Assembly (NCBI GenBank): GCA_964424585.1
Contig: CAYRJD010000071.1
Location: forward strand, 1-21,980
DNA: 21,980 nt
Reading direction: 5' to 3'
Source of the DNA: CAYRJD01 sp964424585
Lineage (GTDB): Bacteria; Actinomycetota; Acidimicrobiia; Acidimicrobiales; Poriferisodalaceae
Of this stretch, positions 1 to 6,443 are shown piece after piece. Positions within the stretch are counted from its first letter, which is position 1. Every line of letters starts with the position of its first letter. Under the pieces are notes generated by a model. The model had not been told where the DNA came from. It worked only from the letters and a program-made list of their open reading frames with translations, and ran no database searches. The translations under genes and the position numbers were made by a program.

Positions 1-21
1 CCAGCCCGCTAGGACGGGGCG

Positions 22-681
22 CTAGCAGAGGCTGAACCCCACCAGCTCTTCCAGTTCGGCGAGCGCCACGTCGGGGTCGGTCACCTTGATCGCCGCCATC
101 CCCAGCGCGGCGGCAGGCTTGCAGTTGATGCCGAGGTCGTCGAGGTAAGCCGTTTCGCTCGCGGCCAGTCCCATCTCCGACAGCGCCAGCTCGTAGATGC
201 GCGGGTCGGGTTTGCGCAGCCCGACCTTTGACGACTCAATCACGACCTCAAACCGAGCCATCACGTCTGCTACTTCGGCGGCTGCCGCCGAGGTGCGCGA
301 CATTCCCGGCCCGTGGTTCGCAGCCATGTTGTTGGTGATGCAGCCGATGCGACAGCGCGGAACTAGCCGGTCAAGCGCGGCCACCATCTGCGGCCGCACG
401 GCGCCGCTCAAGCAGCGCAGCACCTCGCGCCCATCCACCGTGAAACCCTGCTGCGCGGCTTCGGCCTCAAAGAGCGTCTTGAACTCATCGAGCGACACTT
501 CGCTGCGCTCCATGCGCGCCCACGCGTTGGCGTTCGGGTTGGTCGCATTCAGCGTGCGGATGGTGTCGGGCGGCAAACCCGCGGCGCGCTCGTATGCGTT
601 GAACGCGGTGAACGGGCTCTCGGTGATGACCCCACCGAAGTCGAACAGCACCGCGCGAACGTCACGCCTACCCCCAGTCAC
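22..681 (-). CDS. HAD-superfamily hydrolase (subfamily IA, ACAD10/EPHX2-N-like)
   Basis: The 219-residue protein has the four HAD motifs in order: motif I LFDFGGVI with nucleophile Asp14, motif II CITNN near residue 115, motif III Lys in SSKVGLRKPDP near 155, and motif IV YLDDLGINC near 178. In motif I the second Asp of the usual DxD is Gly, as in the FDxGGV branch that includes human ACAD10. This removes the classical general acid/base, so the substrate and even phosphatase activity are uncertain. The length suits a stand-alone IA-type HAD with a helical cap. The GTG start at 681 is preceded by a TACGCT -10-like box 8 nt upstream, suggesting a nearly leaderless transcript. It diverges from the exonuclease III gene across about 50 bases. 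Family confidence is high; the specific reaction is unknown. Confidence 0.9.
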   Translation of the reverse strand: MTGGRRDVRAVLFDFGGVITESPFTAFNAYERAAGLPPDTIRTLNATNPNANAWARMERSEVSLDEFKTLFEAEAAQQGFTVDGREVLRCLSGAVRPQMVAALDRLVPRCRIGCITNNMAANHGPGMSRTSAAAAEVADVMARFEVVIESSKVGLRKPDPRIYELALSEMGLAASETAYLDDLGINCKPAAALGMAAIKVTDPDVALAELEELVGFSLC

Positions 682-689
682 GGCGGCGC

Positions 690-695
690 AGCGTA
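690..695 (-). promoter_or_regulatory. Putative -10 box (TACGCT) of the HAD gene
   Basis: TACGCT fits TANNNT and lies 8 nt upstream of the GTG start at 681 on the minus strand. No Shine-Dalgarno sequence is visible, which fits leaderless initiation. It sits back to back with the xthA -10 box in a divergent promoter region of about 50 bases. Confidence 0.4.
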
Positions 696-720
696 GCTAG
701 CGACGGCCGACCAGCTTCGC

Positions 721-726
721 TAGGTT
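721..726 (+). promoter_or_regulatory. Putative -10 box (TAGGTT) of xthA, leaderless-type
   Basis: TAGGTT ends exactly 7 nt before ATG 734. This places the expected transcription start on or next to the A of the start codon and supports ATG 734 over the in-frame TTG at 725, which lies inside the box. Confidence 0.5.
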
Positions 727-733
727 GGCGTCG

Positions 734-1507
734 ATGCGAGTTGCGACGTGGAACGTCAACAGCTTGAACGCGCGCATCTCACGGGTGCTCGAGTGGCTCG
801 ACTACGGCGCGCCCGACGTGCTGCTGCTGCAAGAAACCAAGATGGCCAACGACAAGTTTCCAGCCGACGCCTTCGCCGAGCACGGCTACGAGTCCGCGCA
901 TCACGGGCAGGGCGGCTGGAACGGCGTCGCCGTGCTGTCGAAGGTGGGCATCGACGACGTGGTGAACGGCTTCGCGGACGGCGCCGAAGACGACCCCGAG
1001 GCGCGGCTCGTCTCTGCCACCTGCGGCGGGCTGCGCGTGAGTTCGGTCTACGTGCCCAACGGCCGAGCGGTCGACCACGAGCACTACCGGTACAAGCTGG
1101 CCTGGCTGGAGCGATTGCGTGCGCATCTCACCGAAACCGCCTCGCCCACGCAGCCGGTTCTGGTGGGCGGCGACTTCAACGTGTGCCCGGATGACCGCGA
1201 CGTGTGGGACCCAGACAACCCCGAGCCGCGCACCCACGTCACCGAGCCCGAACGCACAGCTCTAGAGGCGGTCGCCGACTGGGGACTAGTCGACCTGTTC
1301 CGTGCGCGCTACAGCGCCGACGGCCTGTTCAGCTGGTGGGACTACCGCGACGGCAGGTTCTACAAGAAGCAAGGCTTACGCATCGACTTGCTGCTGGCGA
1401 CCCAGCCGGTTGCCGACGCGATGACGTTCTGCCTGATGGACCGCAACGCCCGCAAGGGCACCAAGCCGTCAGACCACGTGCCCGTGTTCGCCGACCTCGA
1501 CCTCTAG
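734..1507 (+). CDS. xthA: Exodeoxyribonuclease III (AP endonuclease)
   Basis: The 257-residue protein belongs to the EEP nuclease family and would cleave abasic-site DNA and act as a 3'-5' exonuclease in base-excision repair. All active-site blocks are visible: WNVNSLNAR with Asn7, LLQETK with Glu34, YVPNG with Tyr106, GGDFNVCP with Asp147/Asn149, the FSWWDYR tryptophan pair near 201, RIDLLLA near 216, and SDHVPV with the catalytic Asp247-His248 pair. Length is typical of bacterial ExoIII. ATG 734 is chosen because a TANNNT -10 box lies 7 nt before it and because the protein then begins directly at the first beta strand. Its TAG stop overlaps the stop codon of the convergent helicase gene, so neither transcript has room for a separate terminator. 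Confidence 0.96.
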   Translation: MRVATWNVNSLNARISRVLEWLDYGAPDVLLLQETKMANDKFPADAFAEHGYESAHHGQGGWNGVAVLSKVGIDDVVNGFADGAEDDPEARLVSATCGGLRVSSVYVPNGRAVDHEHYRYKLAWLERLRAHLTETASPTQPVLVGGDFNVCPDDRDVWDPDNPEPRTHVTEPERTALEAVADWGLVDLFRARYSADGLFSWWDYRDGRFYKKQGLRIDLLLATQPVADAMTFCLMDRNARKGTKPSDHVPVFADLDL

Positions 1508-3456
1508 CCCTCGCTTTGTCGGCGGCGCTCGGCGCGTCGCCGGGCGGCACGGTGGCGCTCGGCGCGGCTGGCGGGAGCGTCGGGCGTGTCTGCGAGCTTT
1601 TGTCGCACGGCGCTCAGCCCGCGCTCGACCTCATCGGGGGCCACTCGTGGCGGTTGGCTGAGCGCGACGATGTCAGCCAGCCAGCTCGGCGGCGTGTCGG
1701 TGCGCGGACAGCTGAGCACGATGCGCTCTTTGGCGCGGCTCATCGCCACGTACGCGACGCGCGTCTCTTCAGATGCCGGGCCGTCGTCTGCCAGCTTTGA
1801 GGCGCTGGCGATGATCACGCTGGGCCACTCCAAGCCCTTGGCGACGTGAATGGTCGCTAGGTCGACGGCGGCGCGTTGCTGGGTCACGCTGTCGTCGTCG
1901 CCTGGCTGCAACGCGCCGAACCATGCCGCGAACGTCTTGCCGTCGGCCCGAGGGTCGTTCTCGACGAAGTCGGCCGCCAGTTCAAGCAGACGCATCTGTT
2001 CAGGCTTCGGCGGCTCGCCGACGGCGTCGCTGCAGCGCGCGAGCGCACGGTCAAGCGCGACCTCAAACGGCACGACTTCCGGCGTCTCGTCGTCGTGAGC
2101 CAGCTCGTCGGCGGGGCGCTCAGCCGGGTAGATGCCCGTGTGCCAGTACTCGCCCTCGGCGCGTATCTCGTCTGCCAGTACGAGTGCGTCGGCGAGGCGC
2201 CCATCAGCGTGACGCAGCACCCGCAACAACGCCACCGTCGCAGGACGCTTGCGCCAGGCACGCGACTGCAGCCGTCGATACGGAACGCCGCGCTCTTCCA
2301 AGATCGCGGCGATCGCATCAAGCTTCTTGTTCGCCCGGGCGAGCACCGCCCATGCGGGCGACCGGGCCGAGCCCAACACCAGCGTCTTCAGGTAGTCCGC
2401 GATGCCGCTAGCTTCGCTGTCGTCGTCGGCGAACGACAGCACGGTGGGCGGCTTGCCAGACGTCCACTCGCGGGTGCGTCCGAGCACCGCTGCTGCGGCA
2501 GCCTGAATGACTTCGGTGCTGCGATAGTTGTGCTCTAGCGACAAGATGGTGGCGGTGGGGAAGTGGTCGCGAAACTGCGTCGTAAAGCTCGCATCGGCAC
2601 CGTTCCACTCGTAAATCGCTTGGTCGGGGTCGCCCACGGCAAACAGGTCGATGCGGTCGCCCAGCCACGCTCGCACCAGCGCGAACTGCGCCCGGTTGAG
2701 GTCTTGAAACTCATCGACGAAAAAGTGCTCAAACCGCCAGCGCTGCGCCGCCGCGAACTGCTCGTCGTGGGTCATCAGGTAGCGGCAGCCCGCCAAGATG
2801 TCGGCGTAGTCGATGAAGTTGCGCTTGCGCTTCAGCCGTTCGTAGCGCCCCCACATCTGCTTGACCCACCCGGCGGCGTCTCGCACTCGTGCCTTGCCGG
2901 GCGCACCTGCGTAAGCGTCGGGCGTCAGCATCATCGCCGAGCCCCACTCGATCTCTCTGTCGAGTTCTGATGCGCTGAGCGGTTGGGTGACCACGTCTCG
3001 TTGGGGCCCGGGGCCGCGCACCTTGTGCCGCCACTCGGAGATGAGTTCGTTGAGCAGGTCTTTGCGGTCGCCGATGAGGCGGCGTGGCGGCAGATCTCGC
3101 TCGTCTTCAAACCGGCGCAGCTGCGCGAGCGCGAGCCCGTGGAACGTGCCGACGGCGGCGAGCTTGCGCACCCCCATCGCGTTGAGCCGATTACGCATTT
3201 CGAGCGCGGCTCGTCGTGTGAAGGTGACCGCCATCGTGCGGTTGGCGTCGAGCGTGTCTTGTTGCGCGCGCCACGCGATGCGATGCGTCAGCACTCGCGT
3301 CTTGCCCGAACCCGGGCCCGCCAGCACCAGCAGCGGCGCGCCGTCAGATGTGACCGCGGCGACTTGGTGTTCGTTGAGTCCGCGCAGCACCTCTGGCGCT
3401 GCGGGTTCGTCAGGCTCGTCGGGCGGGTCCGGTTGCTCTGTGTTGTCTGGCTCCAA
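1504..3456 (-). CDS. UvrD/Rep-family SF1A ATP-dependent DNA helicase
   Basis: The 650-residue protein carries the full SF1 helicase set: Q-motif LNEHQ (28-31), Walker A GPGSGKT (47-53), motif Ia AVTFTRRAA (76-84), motif Ib VGTFHGLA (102-109), Walker B/II VDEFQD (247-252), motif III GDPDQAIYEWNGA (275-287), motif IV HNYRST (309-314), motif V HVAKGLEW (537-544) and motif VI YVAMSRAKER (569-578). It is a likely 3'-5' repair or replication helicase. It resembles actinobacterial UvrD2-type proteins but has no C-terminal HRDC domain; the end is an Arg/Glu-rich basic tail (about 630-650). The TTG start is supported by a strong AGGAGGA ribosome site four bases upstream. The first 22 residues are acidic and Pro/Glu/Asp-rich. 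The gene is convergent with xthA, their stops interlocking in one CTAG. Confidence 0.93.
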   Translation of the reverse strand: MEPDNTEQPDPPDEPDEPAAPEVLRGLNEHQVAAVTSDGAPLLVLAGPGSGKTRVLTHRIAWRAQQDTLDANRTMAVTFTRRAALEMRNRLNAMGVRKLAAVGTFHGLALAQLRRFEDERDLPPRRLIGDRKDLLNELISEWRHKVRGPGPQRDVVTQPLSASELDREIEWGSAMMLTPDAYAGAPGKARVRDAAGWVKQMWGRYERLKRKRNFIDYADILAGCRYLMTHDEQFAAAQRWRFEHFFVDEFQDLNRAQFALVRAWLGDRIDLFAVGDPDQAIYEWNGADASFTTQFRDHFPTATILSLEHNYRSTEVIQAAAAAVLGRTREWTSGKPPTVLSFADDDSEASGIADYLKTLVLGSARSPAWAVLARANKKLDAIAAILEERGVPYRRLQSRAWRKRPATVALLRVLRHADGRLADALVLADEIRAEGEYWHTGIYPAERPADELAHDDETPEVVPFEVALDRALARCSDAVGEPPKPEQMRLLELAADFVENDPRADGKTFAAWFGALQPGDDDSVTQQRAAVDLATIHVAKGLEWPSVIIASASKLADDGPASEETRVAYVAMSRAKERIVLSCPRTDTPPSWLADIVALSQPPRVAPDEVERGLSAVRQKLADTPDAPASRAERHRAARRRAERRRQSEG

Positions 3457-3460
3457 CGGC

Positions 3461-3467
3461 TCCTCCT
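3461..3467 (-). promoter_or_regulatory. Strong Shine-Dalgarno site fixing a TTG start
   Basis: The minus strand reads AGGAGGA-GCCG-TTG. The near-perfect anti-16S complement decides the TTG at 3456 as the helicase start. Confidence 0.7.
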
Positions 3468-3533
3468 ATCTGGCCCGCCTCAGTGGTTCTACCAGGGGGG
3501 TCGGACACCCGCGGCGAGACCGCGCCCGCTTCG

Positions 3534-3539
3534 TAGCTT
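3534..3539 (+). promoter_or_regulatory. Putative -10 box (TAGCTT), leaderless-type
   Basis: TAGCTT lies 6 nt before the GTG at 3546 and no ribosome site is visible. This matches the spacing seen at xthA, the fakA-like gene and rsmD. Confidence 0.45.
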
Positions 3540-3545
3540 GTAGCC

Positions 3546-4265
3546 GTGCCGCGAGTGGTCAGCCTCGTTCCCAGCGTGACCGAAACGCTCATCAGCTGGG
3601 GCGTCACGCCGGTCGCTTGCACCCGCTTCTGCGAACAGCCCGACCTGCCGACGGTCGGCGGCACCAAAAACCCCGACGTCGCCGCCATCGTCGAACTCGC
3701 CCCCGACCTAGTGGTGACCGAGCGGGAAGAAAACCGTGCCGAAGACGTCGACGCGCTGGTGGCCAACGGCGTGCGCGTCGCCGAGCTGCACATTCGCTCG
3801 GTCGACGACGTGGTACGCGAGATGCTGGTGCTCGCCGACGCGGTCGGCGTGTCGGCTCATCACGCGCACGTTTGCGCGCCCGCGACGGCGGGCCGCCAGC
3901 GGCTCGTGCCCGGCGCGACCGGCGGCCCGGTGCGGGCGTTCATTCCCATCTGGCAGCGTCCCTATATGACGCTCAACGCCAACACCTACGGCACGACGCT
4001 GCTGGCGTCGCTCGGTGTCGCCTCCGCGTTCGCCGATCACCCCGACACCTACCCGACGGTCACAGACGACGACCTGGCCGCGACCGAGGTCGACCTCGTG
4101 CTCGTGCCAACCGAGCCGTACCCGTACAAGCCCGAGCACCTCGCCCGCTTCTGTCACATCGCGCCCGCGATGCTGATCGATGGGGTCGACCTGTTCTGGT
4201 GGGGGTGGCGCACTCCGGCCGCGCTCGACCGGCTAGCCCGCACGCTCGAACGGGCACCCTTCTAG
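3546..4265 (+). CDS. Helical-backbone metal receptor (TroA/BtuF-like) protein, no signal peptide
   Basis: The 239-residue protein resembles the periplasmic-binding-protein type-III fold family (Peripla_BP_2/BtuF-like). It opens straight with RVVSLVPSVTETL and continues with the family blocks VGGTKNPD (37-44), APDLVVTEREENRAED (52-67), PIWQRPYMTLNANTYG in the second lobe, a VPTEPYPY block, and a late DLFWWGWRTP. There is no signal peptide, lipobox or membrane helix, and no ABC permease or ATPase gene nearby. A cytosolic ligand- or metallo-cofactor-binding role is therefore more likely than cobalamin uptake; the ligand is unknown. The GTG start follows a TANNNT box by 6 nt. The gene diverges from the helicase. 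A run of His, Cys and Trp residues (AHHAHVC near 99-105; CEQPD near 29) could coordinate a metal, but that is inference. Confidence 0.8.
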   Translation: MPRVVSLVPSVTETLISWGVTPVACTRFCEQPDLPTVGGTKNPDVAAIVELAPDLVVTEREENRAEDVDALVANGVRVAELHIRSVDDVVREMLVLADAVGVSAHHAHVCAPATAGRQRLVPGATGGPVRAFIPIWQRPYMTLNANTYGTTLLASLGVASAFADHPDTYPTVTDDDLAATEVDLVLVPTEPYPYKPEHLARFCHIAPAMLIDGVDLFWWGWRTPAALDRLARTLERAPF

Positions 4266-4334
4266 CGTCTAGTAACCAACCATGCGTGAGGCCAGCCCGA
4301 CGCGCCAGCTTCGCGCACAACCAAGGGGGCAACC

Positions 4335-5486
4335 GTGGGACCACTACAAGGAGTGCGGGTCGTCGAGCTGCAGGGCATCGGGCCGGGCCCGTTCTGCGGG
4401 ATGATGCTGTCAGACATGGGCGCGGAGGTCGTGCGTATCGACCGCGCCGCTAACGCCCGAGCCGACGGCAGCGAGCCCGACGCGCCGCCCGTCGACGTGC
4501 TGGCGCGGGGTCGTCGCTCGCTCGCGATCGACTTGAAGAACCCCGACGGCGTCGAGGTGCTGCTGCGGGTCATCGAGAAATCCGACGCGCTCATCGAGGG
4601 CTTCCGCCCGGGCGTGATGGAGCGACTCGGCCTCGGACCCGACGACTGCCTGGCGCGCAACCCCAAGCTCGTCTACGGGCGGATGACCGGCTGGGGGCAG
4701 GAAGGCCCATACGCCCAGGCGGCTGGTCACGACATCAACTACATCGCGCTGGCGGGCGCGCTCGAACCGATCGGCCGCAAGGGCGAGAGCCCGATCGCGC
4801 CGCTCAACTTGGTCGGCGACTTCGGCGGCGGCGGGATGCTGCTGGCGTTCGGCGTGGCGTGCGCGCTGTTCGAGGCGCAGCGCTCGGGCGCTGGCCAGGT
4901 GGTCGACGCGGCGATGGTCGACGGCTCGGCGACGCTGATGGCGATGTTCCACTCGATGCGGGCGCTGGGCGTGTGGAACGACGAGCGCGGCACCAACATG
5001 CTCGACACCGGCAGCCACTTCTACGACGTGTATGGGTGCGCGGACGGGCGTTACATCTCCATCGGCGCCATCGAGCCGCAGTTCTACGCCGAGCTGCTGC
5101 GCTACACCGGCCTCGCCGACGACCCGGATTTCGCCAAGCAGAACTCGCGCAGCCGCTGGCCCGAGCTGAAAGAACGCATCGCCGCGCTGTTTGCCACCAA
5201 GACGCGCGACGAGTGGTGCGAGATCATGGACGCGACCGACGTGTGCTTCGCGCCGGTGCTGACGATCGCCGAAGCGCCAGATCATCCGCACAACGTTCAC
5301 CGCAACACGTTCACCGAAGTCGCGGGCATCACACAGCCGTCGCCGTCGCCTCGTTTCAGCCGGACCGAAGCGACGATTGCCGGCCCGCCCCGACACCCGG
5401 GCCAAGACACCGACGCGGTGCTGGCCGACGTCGGCTTCGACGCAGACGACGTCACCAAGCTGCGTGACTGTGGCGCCGTTGCCTGA
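4335..5486 (+). CDS. CaiB/BaiF CoA-transferase family; probable alpha-methylacyl-CoA racemase
   Basis: The 383-residue class III CoA-transferase-family protein has the features of the AMACR/MCR branch. These include GVRVVELQGIGPGPFCGMML at the N-terminus, MTGWGQEGPYA (117-127), and the three residues that act in Mycobacterium tuberculosis MCR: His132 in AGHDINY, Asp162 in LVGDFGGGG and Glu247 in GAIEPQFY. It would interconvert (R)- and (S)-2-methylacyl-CoA esters so branched-chain fatty acyl or sterol side chains can enter beta-oxidation. The GTG start has an AGGGGG ribosome site five bases upstream. The last 17-23 bases overlap the start of the DUF4145-like gene, suggesting translational coupling. 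The C-terminal small domain is present, and length matches the family. Confidence 0.92.
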   Translation: MGPLQGVRVVELQGIGPGPFCGMMLSDMGAEVVRIDRAANARADGSEPDAPPVDVLARGRRSLAIDLKNPDGVEVLLRVIEKSDALIEGFRPGVMERLGLGPDDCLARNPKLVYGRMTGWGQEGPYAQAAGHDINYIALAGALEPIGRKGESPIAPLNLVGDFGGGGMLLAFGVACALFEAQRSGAGQVVDAAMVDGSATLMAMFHSMRALGVWNDERGTNMLDTGSHFYDVYGCADGRYISIGAIEPQFYAELLRYTGLADDPDFAKQNSRSRWPELKERIAALFATKTRDEWCEIMDATDVCFAPVLTIAEAPDHPHNVHRNTFTEVAGITQPSPSPRFSRTEATIAGPPRHPGQDTDAVLADVGFDADDVTKLRDCGAVA

Positions 5487-5871
5487 CGACCCGCCCGATC
5501 GGCCGGACGTCAGCAGCGACCTCGCCGCGCCCGAGGCGCTTTCGCCCAAGCTGGTGCCGCTGTTTCGCGAGGCCACCGACATCGCCGACCGCTCGCCCGC
5601 GTCGGCGTGCGCGCTGTTGCGAATGCTGCTGCTCATGCTCATCAAGCACGCCGGCGCACGTGGCCGCCACCTGAAGAACGATCTCGGCGACCTCGTTAAC
5701 AACGGCGCGCCCGTCGGCCTGCTGCGAGCGATGGACGTGGCGGGAATATCCGACGCCGAGGCTCGCCAGCCAGCGCAGATCAACCTCGCCAACGGCCACT
5801 CCGACGTGCGTAACCTCATGGTGCTGGTGCACGTGTTCGTCAACCACGTGGGCGGCGGCCCCGCCGCCTGA
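5464..5871 (+). CDS. DUF4145-like small protein
   Basis: The protein is about 135 residues from GTG 5464, or 133 from GTG 5470; neither start has a clear ribosome site, and both overlap the end of the racemase gene. The body resembles DUF4145: a helix with FREATDIADRSPASACALLR, a following hydrophobic helix, GRHLKNDLGDLV, and a final block NLANGHSDVRNLMVLVHVF where GN/H residues are usual. No catalytic motif is recognisable. DUF4145 domains occur alone and fused to type I restriction subunits, which is notable because a DNA methyltransferase module starts about 570 bases downstream. The overlap, however, ties this gene to the racemase. Function unknown. Confidence 0.72.
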   Translation: MTVAPLPDDPPDRPDVSSDLAAPEALSPKLVPLFREATDIADRSPASACALLRMLLLMLIKHAGARGRHLKNDLGDLVNNGAPVGLLRAMDVAGISDAEARQPAQINLANGHSDVRNLMVLVHVFVNHVGGGPAA

Positions 5872-5901
5872 GCACCGGGTTCGTCTCACCCCAGCCCGCT
5901 T

Positions 5902-5955
5902 CGTCCCGCTTCCGCCCTCCGGTCGTTTTCCGTCCGGCCCCGTCCCGCTTCCGCC
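5902..5955 (+). repeat. Two 15-bp direct repeats CGTCCCGCTTCCGCC before a membrane-protein gene
   Basis: Exact copies lie at 5902-5916 and 5941-5955, 39 bases apart. The second abuts the GTG start at 5956. The C/T-rich stretch between them contains TCCGGTCGTTTTCCGTCCGG, with partial copies of the same pattern. There is no ribosome site and no clear -10 box in this spacer. Confidence 0.7.
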
Positions 5956-6318
5956 GTGAACGCCCTCCAACTCACCCACACCGTGCTCGCTTGGGTCGTC
6001 GTGTTCGCCAACGGCGGCGTCGGCGCCTGGTGCCTGCTGGCGCTAGCCCGACCCGCCGTCAACAGCGCCGCTCTCTGGGTCAGCGTCGCCGTCGCCTACA
6101 GCCTGGTGTTCGCGCAAATCGCCGTCGGCGTCGCCGTGCTCGCCAACCTCGGCACCCCGGCACCTAACTTCCACGTCTTCTACGGCGTCTGCGCCGCGCT
6201 CGCCGTCGCCGTCCTCTACGGCTACCGCCACCAGCTCGGCCGCCAACGCCACCTGATGTTCGGCCTGGGCAGCCTCTTCATCATGGGCCTCGCCATCCGC
6301 GCCATGTTCCTCACCTAG
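5956..6318 (+). CDS. Small four-helix integral membrane protein
   Basis: The 120-residue protein has four predicted hydrophobic segments at about 6-28, 38-62, 70-88 and 99-117. They are joined by short loops, with a basic loop HQLGRQRH near 91-98. A conserved-looking NFHVFYGVCAAL enters helix 3, and the protein ends with FIMGLAIRAMFLT. I recall similar small proteins in actinobacteria but know no function and recognise no transport or enzymatic motif. The GTG start immediately follows a 15-bp repeat and lacks a ribosome site, so the start is uncertain; GTG 5983 is an alternative but would cut into helix 1. A hairpin lies about 20 bases after the stop. Confidence 0.75.
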   Translation: MNALQLTHTVLAWVVVFANGGVGAWCLLALARPAVNSAALWVSVAVAYSLVFAQIAVGVAVLANLGTPAPNFHVFYGVCAALAVAVLYGYRHQLGRQRHLMFGLGSLFIMGLAIRAMFLT

Positions 6319-6339
6319 CCCGGTCCGGCCTCCGCCACG

Positions 6340-6362
6340 AGAGCGCACCGAGGGCGCGCTCT
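6340..6362 (+). terminator. Hairpin without U-tract after the membrane-protein gene
   Basis: The arms AGAGCGC (6340-6346) and GCGCTCT (6356-6362) form a perfect 7-bp stem with a 9-base loop, 21 bases past the TAG stop. No T-run follows, as is common for hairpins in high-GC actinobacteria. It also faces the end of the convergent methyltransferase gene about 80 bases further on, so it could serve either direction. Confidence 0.4.
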
Positions 6363-6443
6363 AGCTCATGGACTCCTTGCCACGCCTCTTTGTTAGCCGC
6401 AGACCCTGCCAGAAACTTCCGCGCTCCTTATCTCGCTTGGTGG

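Noticed and set aside
4410..5843. A 477-codon minus-strand open frame opposite the racemase and DUF4145-like genes
   Set aside because: It is low-complexity Arg/Val/His/Gly-rich sequence typical of high-GC antisense shadow and spans two genes with clear protein motifs.
6319..6443. A tRNA-type attachment site next to the methyltransferase
   Set aside because: No cloverleaf or T-loop sequence could be found; only a short hairpin and a weak flanking repeat are visible.
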